Assembly (NCBI GenBank): GCA_016199025.1 | Contig: JACQHM010000167.1 | Span: 1 to 10,737, forward strand | Source: Candidatus Methylomirabilota bacterium | GTDB taxonomy: Bacteria > Methylomirabilota > Methylomirabilia > Methylomirabilales > JACQHM01 | Length of the DNA stretch: 10,737 nucleotides | Direction of reading: 5' to 3' | Part shown: in pieces, positions 1 to 4,828 of the stretch | How the letters are laid out: each line of letters opens with the position of its first letter | How positions within the stretch are numbered: the stretch's first letter is position 1 | Translations under genes and position numbers: made by a program | The notes under the pieces: model-generated | Told to the model about the DNA's origin: nothing | The model's database searches: none | The model's input: only the letters and a program-made list of their open reading frames with translations

Positions 1-853
1 CGAGGGGGCGGCCGTCACCTGGGTCAGGATCAGTGGGGTCTCCCACGAATTCTCCTCCATCCTTGGGGTTCGGGAGGATGTGACCGACATCCTCCTAAAC
101 CTGAAGCAGCTTCGGGCGAGACTCTACAGGGATCAACCGAAGATTCTGTCCCTGAAGGCGGTAGGGGAAGGGGCTGTCACTGCCGCTCAGATCGCTGCCG
201 ATCAGGATGTGGAGATCCTGAACCCCGAGCTCTACATCGGGACGCTGGAGAAGGAAGGGAGGCTAGAGTTGGATCTGGAGATCCGCAAGGGGCGTGGGTA
301 TGTGCCGGCGGAGCGGAACCGGTATGAAGGGATGCCTGTGGATGCCATCCCCCTCGATGCCGTGTTCTCCCCTGTGACCAGGGTGAACTACCAGGTGGAG
401 GACACCCGGGTTGGCCAGGCGACCGACTATAATAAATTGATCCTGGAGGTCTGGACGGATGGCTCGATCCTTCCCCAGGACGCCGTGGCGTCGGCGGCCA
501 AGATCTTGAAGGACCACCTGACCGTCTTCCTGGGTGCCGAGGAGGAAGCGGAGGAGAGGGAGGAGGCGATTGACGCCGAGCGGGAGCGGGTCATGGAGAA
601 ACTCCTGCGTCCCGTGGACGAGCTGGAGCTCTCCGTCCGGGCGGCCAACTGTCTCAAGAATTCCAACATCAAGTGGATCTACGAGCTGGTGCAGAGGACC
701 GAGGCCGAGATGCTGAAGACGAAAAACTTCGGCAAGAAATCCTTGAACGAGATCAAGGAGATCCTGGCAGGGATGGGGCTCAGCTTAGGGATGAAACTGG
801 AAGGGTTTCCTCTAGAGGCCCTGAAGAAAAAGGCCGAGAAGGGGACCAAGTAA
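1..853 (+). CDS. rpoA: RNA polymerase alpha subunit, copy 1 (5' end outside the window)
   Basis: This is the alpha subunit of RNA polymerase. Its N-terminal domain dimerises and nucleates assembly of beta and beta'. Its C-terminal domain binds UP-element DNA and activators. The reading frame is open from base 2, giving 283 visible residues starting at EGAAVT. Alignment with the second copy in this window puts about 55 residues upstream of the edge. Visible hallmarks are NPEL, the KGRGY-PAERN segment of the N-terminal domain, an acidic linker, and a C-terminal domain with VRAANCLK and NFGKKSLNEIK. These match E. coli alpha R265, N268, C269, K271, G296, K298, S299 and E302. The GTG at 80 is an internal codon, not a start, because homology continues upstream of it. 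It is followed after 52 bases by rplQ, the standard end of the alpha operon, so this is probably the ancestral, main rpoA. Confidence 0.97.
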   Translation, partial: EGAAVTWVRISGVSHEFSSILGVREDVTDILLNLKQLRARLYRDQPKILSLKAVGEGAVTAAQIAADQDVEILNPELYIGTLEKEGRLELDLEIRKGRGYVPAERNRYEGMPVDAIPLDAVFSPVTRVNYQVEDTRVGQATDYNKLILEVWTDGSILPQDAVASAAKILKDHLTVFLGAEEEAEEREEAIDAERERVMEKLLRPVDELELSVRAANCLKNSNIKWIYELVQRTEAEMLKTKNFGKKSLNEIKEILAGMGLSLGMKLEGFPLEALKKKAEKGTK

Positions 854-856
854 TCG

Positions 857-888
857 AGGCTCGGCTGCTCAAGCTTTCAGCCGGGCCT
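857..888 (+). other. Hairpin between rpoA copy 1 and rplQ
   Basis: An 11-bp stem (AGGCTCGGCTG at 857-867 with CAGCCGGGCCT at 878-888, one G-U pair) encloses a 10-base loop. It starts four bases after the rpoA stop. Only three T follow it, so it is a poor intrinsic terminator. The likely rplQ Shine-Dalgarno (AGGGGA, 891-896) begins two bases after the stem. A role in RNA processing, mRNA stability or rplQ expression is inference. Confidence 0.5.
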
Positions 889-905
889 TTAGGGGAAGAA
901 AGACC

Positions 906-1409
906 ATGCGGCATCGAAAAACTGGAAGAAAGCTTGGTCGGACCACGGCTCATCGGGATGCCCTCTTTCGCAACCTGGCGACTTCCCTTTTCCTTTACGA
1001 GAAGATCATCACCACCGTTGCCAAGGCCAAGGAGCTTCGAAAGCTCGCCGAGGAGATGATTACCCTGGCCAAGAGGGAGGATCTGCATGCCAGGCGACAG
1101 GCAGCAGAGGTCATTCAAGATGAGGCGGTCCTGAAGAAGCTCTTCGATGAGATTGGGAGCCGCTACAAGGAGAGGAGCGGAGGCTATACCCGGATCACCA
1201 AACTCGACTACCGGATGGGGGATGGCGCTCCCTTAGCGGCCATCGAACTTGTCGAGTTGAAAGAGGAGGTCGGGATGGCCAAGCTTGCCACCGGGGAGGA
1301 GGCCAAGAAGGCGAAGGGTTCCCGGTGGAGGCGGCGCTTCAAGCGACGCGAGAAGCCTGCCAAGGAGGAAGCGCCCACGTCCGCGCCGGCCGGGGAAGGG
1401 GCGTCTTAA
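906..1409 (+). CDS. rplQ: 50S ribosomal protein L17 (bL17)
   Basis: This is ribosomal protein bL17 of the large subunit, located near the peptide exit tunnel. The N-terminus MRHRKTGRKLGRTTAHRDAL is the family signature, followed by FRNLATSLFLYEKIITTVAKAKELR. At 167 residues it is longer than the usual ~120-130. The extra length is a C-terminal tail from about residue 125 that is rich in Lys, Arg, Ala and Glu and looks disordered; such tails occur in some lineages. The ATG at 906 follows an AGGGGA site nine bases upstream. The rpoA-rplQ order is the conserved end of the alpha operon. The next gene is metabolic and starts 27 bases later with its own Shine-Dalgarno, so transcription may run through. 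Confidence 0.97.
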   Translation: MRHRKTGRKLGRTTAHRDALFRNLATSLFLYEKIITTVAKAKELRKLAEEMITLAKREDLHARRQAAEVIQDEAVLKKLFDEIGSRYKERSGGYTRITKLDYRMGDGAPLAAIELVELKEEVGMAKLATGEEAKKAKGSRWRRRFKRREKPAKEEAPTSAPAGEGAS

Positions 1410-1436
1410 GCCTCCTAACAGGTCAGGAGACATCCC

Positions 1437-2501
1437 ATGATCGTTTACAAGCTTGCCGTTGTTCCAGGAGACGGGATCGGGGGGGAGGTCGTCGCCGAAG
1501 GGGTGAAGGTGTTAGAGGCCATCTCCTCGTTCCAGGGGGGGTTCACCTTCCATTTCACCTCCTTCGAGTGGGGGACGGACTATTACTTCAAGCATGGACG
1601 GATGATGCCCGAGGACGCCCTGGAAACCTTAAAGGCCTTTGATGCCATCTCCCTCGGGGCCGTCGGCGATCCCCGCCTCCCCGACCACGTCACCCTTCAT
1701 GGCCTCCTCCTCCCGATCCGACGGGCCTTCGATCAGTACATCAACCTCCGACCGGCCTACCTCTTTCCGGGGGTGGAGAGTCCCCTTAGAGACAAGAAGC
1801 CGGGGGAGATCGACATGATGGTGGTCCGGGAGAATACCGAGGGGGAGTATGCTGATGTCGGCGGGAGGGTCTATCAGGGCTTTCCCTCTGAAGTTGCCGT
1901 ACAGGCCGCCGTCTACACCCGGCAGGGGGTGGAGCGGGTTGTCCGGTACGCCTTCCAGTTGGCCAGAAGGAGGAAGAGGAAGCTCTGCTCTATCACCAAA
2001 TCCAACGCCCAGCGGTTCGGCCCGGTCCTCTGGGACCAGGTGGTCAAGGAGGTGGCCAAGGAGTATCCCGAAGTGGAGGTGACCTCTCTCCTGATTGATG
2101 CTGCCTGTATGAAGTTTGTGTTGCAACCGGAGGCCTTTGACGTCGTGGTCGCCTCGAACCTCTTCGGGGACATCTTGACGGATCTCTCGGCCGCTGTGGT
2201 CGGGGGTTTGGGTCTCGCCCCGGCGGCGAATCTTAACCCCACCCGGGCCTTTCCTTCGATGTTCGAGCCGGTCCATGGAAGTGCCCCCGACATCGCCGGG
2301 AAGGGGATCGCGAATCCGTTGGCGGCCATCCTGACCGCCGGGATGATGCTGGAGTTCTTAGGCGAGCCGGCGGCCGCTCAAAGGGTACACAGGGCGGTCG
2401 AGCGGACCTTGGCCGAGGGAAAGGTGAGGACCCCGGACATGGGGGGGAGATCAGTGACAGCCGAGGTGGGCGACGAAGTTGTGAGGGACCTTACTTTATA
2501 A
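1437..2501 (+). CDS. Isocitrate/isopropylmalate dehydrogenase family, tartrate/D-malate type
   Basis: This is an NAD-dependent beta-decarboxylating 2-hydroxyacid dehydrogenase of the isocitrate/isopropylmalate family, 354 residues, complete. Visible landmarks are GDGIG at 11-15, GAVGDP near 73-78, FDQYINLRP with the substrate-binding arginine, R131 with ENTEGEY (Tyr138), TKSN with Lys188, and the metal ligands Asp221, Asp245 and Asp249 in NLFGDILTD. The stretch LPDH followed by FDQYINLRPAYLFPGVESPL resembles the tartrate/D-malate dehydrogenase branch (TtuC/DmlA) more than LeuB. The exact substrate (D-malate, tartrate, isopropylmalate or isocitrate) cannot be fixed from sequence alone. The start ATG has AGGAGA six bases upstream. 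The gene lies between rplQ and rplF on the same strand, an unusual place for a metabolic gene. All catalytic residues I can locate are present, so it should be active. Confidence 0.92.
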   Translation: MIVYKLAVVPGDGIGGEVVAEGVKVLEAISSFQGGFTFHFTSFEWGTDYYFKHGRMMPEDALETLKAFDAISLGAVGDPRLPDHVTLHGLLLPIRRAFDQYINLRPAYLFPGVESPLRDKKPGEIDMMVVRENTEGEYADVGGRVYQGFPSEVAVQAAVYTRQGVERVVRYAFQLARRRKRKLCSITKSNAQRFGPVLWDQVVKEVAKEYPEVEVTSLLIDAACMKFVLQPEAFDVVVASNLFGDILTDLSAAVVGGLGLAPAANLNPTRAFPSMFEPVHGSAPDIAGKGIANPLAAILTAGMMLEFLGEPAAAQRVHRAVERTLAEGKVRTPDMGGRSVTAEVGDEVVRDLTL

Positions 2502-2505
2502 TGGT

Positions 2506-2589
2506 GATGCTGGATGTGAGATGTCAGATGTGAGATGTCAGAGGTTGGATGTTCTATCTTTCCTCCAGCATCCAGCATCCCACATCCCT
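2506..2589 (+). repeat. Heptamer-phased repeat with inverted arms
   Basis: Twelve consecutive 7-base units fill almost all of the gap between the dehydrogenase stop (2501) and the rplF Shine-Dalgarno. The first half reads as GATGNNN units: GATGCTG at 2506, then GATGTGA and GATGTCA alternating twice from 2513 to 2540. This also forms a perfect 14-base tandem duplication (2513-2526 and 2527-2540). The second half reads as the complement, NNNCATC-like units (CATCCAG at 2569, CATCCCA at 2576). GATGCTGGATG (2506-2516) and CATCCAGCATC (2569-2579) are perfect 11-base inverted copies, so the RNA can form a long stem-loop. The array has no coding sense, and a related one occurs at 8968-8995. Confidence 0.85.
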
Positions 2590-2601
2590 CTGGTGATTAC
2601 G

Positions 2602-3144
2602 ATGTCTAGGATCGGAAGGAAACCTATTCCTCTCCCATCGGGGGTGGAGGTGGAAGTCGAAGGGCGGCGGATCTCGGTCACGGGGCCGAAAGGTTCACTG
2701 AACCTGGAGGTTCACCCCCGCATGACCGTGAAGATCCAGGACGGTTCCCTCCAGGTGGTCAGGCCGACGGATGTTCGGCAAGATCGTGCCCTCCATGGGT
2801 TGACTCGAACCCTTTTGGCCAACGTGATCGAGGGAGTGACCAGGGGTTTCGAGAAACGCCTGGAGCTGTTCGGGGTGGGCTACCGCGCCCAGGCTGATAA
2901 GGGGGCCCTGGTGTTGCATCTCGGCTACTCCCACCCGGTGCGCTACCCTGTTCCGGCGGGGGTCTCCATCAAGACGGAGGGGACCAACACCATTGTTATC
3001 TTTGGGATCGACAAGCAGTTGGTCGGCCAAGTCGCTGCGACCATTAGGGGTTTTAGGAAGCCAGATCCCTATAAGGGTAAGGGGATCCGCTACGCCGGGG
3101 AAGTGATACGCCTGAAGCCCGGCAAGACGGGTGCCAAAGGGTAG
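2602..3144 (+). CDS. rplF: 50S ribosomal protein L6 (uL6)
   Basis: This is ribosomal protein uL6, which binds 23S rRNA near the sarcin-ricin loop, next to the docking site of EF-G and EF-Tu. The 180 residues match the normal length. Hallmarks are MSRIGRKPIPLPSGV at the N-terminus, the repeated L6 fold with LHGLTRTLLAN and FGVGYRA, and the C-terminal rRNA-binding signature PDPYKGKGIRYAGE. The frame is open further upstream to 2521, but that part is repeat sequence. The ATG at 2602 has a GGTGA site at 2592-2596 and the family N-terminus. Context is unusual: L6 normally lies in the spc operon between rpsH and rplR, whereas here it follows a dehydrogenase and precedes rpsK. It is either a second copy or the only copy relocated; the window cannot tell. 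Confidence 0.97.
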   Translation: MSRIGRKPIPLPSGVEVEVEGRRISVTGPKGSLNLEVHPRMTVKIQDGSLQVVRPTDVRQDRALHGLTRTLLANVIEGVTRGFEKRLELFGVGYRAQADKGALVLHLGYSHPVRYPVPAGVSIKTEGTNTIVIFGIDKQLVGQVAATIRGFRKPDPYKGKGIRYAGEVIRLKPGKTGAKG

Positions 3145-3202
3145 GGGTCGATCGTCAATTGATGATCTCGCATGAACGAATGGCGGTTTCTTGAGGAGAC
3201 AG

Positions 3203-3604
3203 ATGGCTGAGGGAAGACCAACGAGGGGACGGGCGGGAACCAAGAAACAGCTCAAGAACATCACCGAGGCTGTGGCCCACGTCCAGGCCTCCTTCAACAA
3301 CACCATCATCACCATTACGGACCTCAAAGGGAACGTTGTCACGTGGGCGAGCGCCGGAAGCGTCGGGTTCAAAGGATCTCGGAAAAGTACCCCCTACGCG
3401 GCCCAGGTGGCGGCCGAGGATGCTGCCAAGAAGGCCATGGCCCATGGGGTCCGGGAGGTACGGACTTACGTGAAGGGCCCAGGGGCAGGTCGGGAGGCTG
3501 CTATTCGCTCCCTCCAGGCCGCCGGCCTCAAGATCACCATGATCCGGGACGTCACCCCCATTCCTCATAACGGCTGCCGTCCCCCCAAGCGTCGCCGCGT
3601 CTAA
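3203..3604 (+). CDS. rpsK: 30S ribosomal protein S11 (uS11)
   Basis: This is ribosomal protein uS11 of the small-subunit platform, close to the mRNA exit region and the 3' end of 16S rRNA. The 133 residues match the family length. Signatures are VAHVQASFNNTIITITDLKG, GFKGSRKSTPYAAQ, VKGPGAGRE and the C-terminal DVTPIPHNGCRPPKRRRV. The frame is open upstream from a TTG at 3191, but GAGGAG at 3193-3198 is a Shine-Dalgarno spaced correctly for the ATG at 3203, so I use that start. In the standard alpha operon rpsK is preceded by rpsM and followed by rpsD. Here it is flanked by rplF and rpoA, with rpsM and rpsD absent. Confidence 0.97.
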   Translation: MAEGRPTRGRAGTKKQLKNITEAVAHVQASFNNTIITITDLKGNVVTWASAGSVGFKGSRKSTPYAAQVAAEDAAKKAMAHGVREVRTYVKGPGAGREAAIRSLQAAGLKITMIRDVTPIPHNGCRPPKRRRV

Positions 3605-3701
3605 GATCGAGCAGTAAGCGCCAAGCTGCACGCTCTCTTCACTAAAAAGTTTGAACTTGTATCTCGCAGCTTAAGGCTCTCTTAAGGGGATGAAGGATCG
3701 G
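3605..3701 (+). other. Leader of rpoA copy 2 with nested inverted repeats
   Basis: The gap carries a 7-base inverted repeat (AAGCTGC at 3623-3629, GCAGCTT at 3666-3672). Inside it is a smaller one, AAGTT-TG-AACTT at 3647-3658. CTTAAGG occurs twice just before the gene (3670-3676 and 3681-3687). TTGAAC at 3651 resembles a -35 box, but I find no -10 box at proper spacing, so I do not call a promoter. The stems are short and could be chance. Confidence 0.3.
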
Positions 3702-4757
3702 ATGGCGACGTTGTCCCTTCCAAAGGGATTCGTCCTGCCGAAGCTTGCCTATTGGGATCAACCGAGCCTCTCCCAAACCTTTGGGCGGCTTGTTGTCCAA
3801 CCCTTCGAGCGTGGGTTCGCCCTCACCATCGGTAACACCCTTAGGCGGGTCCTGCTCTCCTCCATTGAAGGGGCGGCAGTCACCTCGATCCGGATCGTTG
3901 GCGTCCTGCACGAGTTCTGTTCTTTAAGGGGTGTCATGGAGGACGTGGCTGACATCGTCTTGAACGTGAAGGCCCTCCGGCTGAAGCTTCATACTGACCG
4001 CCCGAAGACCCTCTACCTCAAGGCTGCCGGAGAAGGGAGGATCTTCGCCGTGAAGATCCAGCCGGACCCGGACGTGGAGGTCCTGAACCCTGAACTTTGT
4101 ATCGCCACCTTGGATCGGGATGGGTCCCTTGAGATGGAGATCGAGGTCCGGAAGGGCCGGGGCTATATCCCTGCTGAACGGAACAAGCGGGAAGGGGCCC
4201 CCATCGGCATCATCCCCGTCGCTTCCAATTTTTCCCCGGTTCAGAGAGTGGCCTGCAAGGTGGAGCCGCTGAAATCCGGTGATCCTTGGAGCCGGGAGAA
4301 ACTCATTTTAGAGCTTTGGACCGATGGCGGCGTGGAGCCGCAGGAGGCCCTTAAGGAGGCAGCGGCCATCCTGGATGACCAGCTCCAGATCTTCTTAGGG
4401 ATAGAGGAGGAGGCGGAGATGGTCGAGGAACGGGAGGTCAAGGAGACCCGCCAGCAGCTCTACGCTGCTTTACGGAGGAACGTGGAAGAGCTGGAGCTGT
4501 CTATCAGGGCGGCCAATTGCCTTCGGAACTCGAAGATCCGTTTCCTCTACGAGCTGGTCCAAATGAAGGAAGGGGATCTTCTCAAGATGCGGAACTTCGG
4601 CCGGAAATCCCTGAAGGAGCTTCAGGGGATCCTGAAGGAGATGGGCCTCTCGTTGGGGATGAAGCTTCCCCAAGATTTCTGGCAGGGCCTGCCGGAAGAG
4701 GCGAGGAGGATGGGTCAGGCGGTGGAGGGTACCTTCAAAGCCCCAGAGGCTCTCTGA
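3702..4757 (+). CDS. rpoA: RNA polymerase alpha subunit, copy 2 (complete paralog)
   Basis: This is a second, full-length RNA polymerase alpha subunit, 351 residues from the ATG at 3702. An ATG at 3690 would add four residues, but AGGGG abuts it directly, so 3702 is preferred. The N-terminal domain has PFERGFALTIGNTLRR; R48/R49 match the E. coli R44/R45 pair used in assembly. It also has NPEL and KGRGYIPAERN. An acidic linker follows. The C-terminal domain keeps R269, N272, C273, G300, K302, S303 and E306, equivalent to E. coli R265, N268, C269, G296, K298, S299 and E302. K271 is replaced by Arg (R275). A ~35-residue tail follows LSLGMKL. By hand count it is about 57% identical to copy 1 over ~187 shared residues and about 66% in the C-terminal domain. 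There is no frameshift or lost motif, so it should be functional. It follows rpsK and precedes an EF-G-like gene; no rplQ follows. Confidence 0.97.
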   Translation: MATLSLPKGFVLPKLAYWDQPSLSQTFGRLVVQPFERGFALTIGNTLRRVLLSSIEGAAVTSIRIVGVLHEFCSLRGVMEDVADIVLNVKALRLKLHTDRPKTLYLKAAGEGRIFAVKIQPDPDVEVLNPELCIATLDRDGSLEMEIEVRKGRGYIPAERNKREGAPIGIIPVASNFSPVQRVACKVEPLKSGDPWSREKLILELWTDGGVEPQEALKEAAAILDDQLQIFLGIEEEAEMVEEREVKETRQQLYAALRRNVEELELSIRAANCLRNSKIRFLYELVQMKEGDLLKMRNFGRKSLKELQGILKEMGLSLGMKLPQDFWQGLPEEARRMGQAVEGTFKAPEAL

Positions 4758-4828
4758 TCTCCATGGGAGGAAACCGCCGGCTCTGAGCCAGGCGTGGTGA
4801 CGGACAACAGAGAGGTGGGAGGTCAGCT

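Noticed and set aside
80..853. GTG at 80 as the start of rpoA copy 1
   Set aside because: Conserved alpha sequence continues in frame back to base 2, so the gene begins outside the window.
1629..2276. Minus-strand frame of 215 codons opposite the dehydrogenase
   Set aside because: The plus-strand dehydrogenase has all family motifs; the antisense product has none.
2506..2589. CRISPR array
   Set aside because: The units are 7 bases with no spacers, and there are no cas genes.
2521..2601. Upstream extension of rplF by 27 codons
   Set aside because: The extension encodes only the heptamer repeat; the L6 N-terminus and a ribosome-binding site support the ATG at 2602.
3151..3166. Palindrome ATCGTCAATTGATGAT between rplF and rpsK as an operator
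   Set aside because: The core TCAATTGA is only 8 bases, the flanks are mismatched, and there is no promoter around it.
1..4757. Recent tandem duplication or simple assembly repeat explaining the two rpoA genes
   Set aside because: The two proteins differ at more than 40% of N-terminal positions and at many codons, too divergent for either. A chimeric contig from two organisms is not excluded by this.
4758..4828. Terminator between rpoA copy 2 and the EF-G-like gene
   Set aside because: Only a 4-bp GGCT/AGCC stem is visible with no T-run; read-through into the next gene is more likely.
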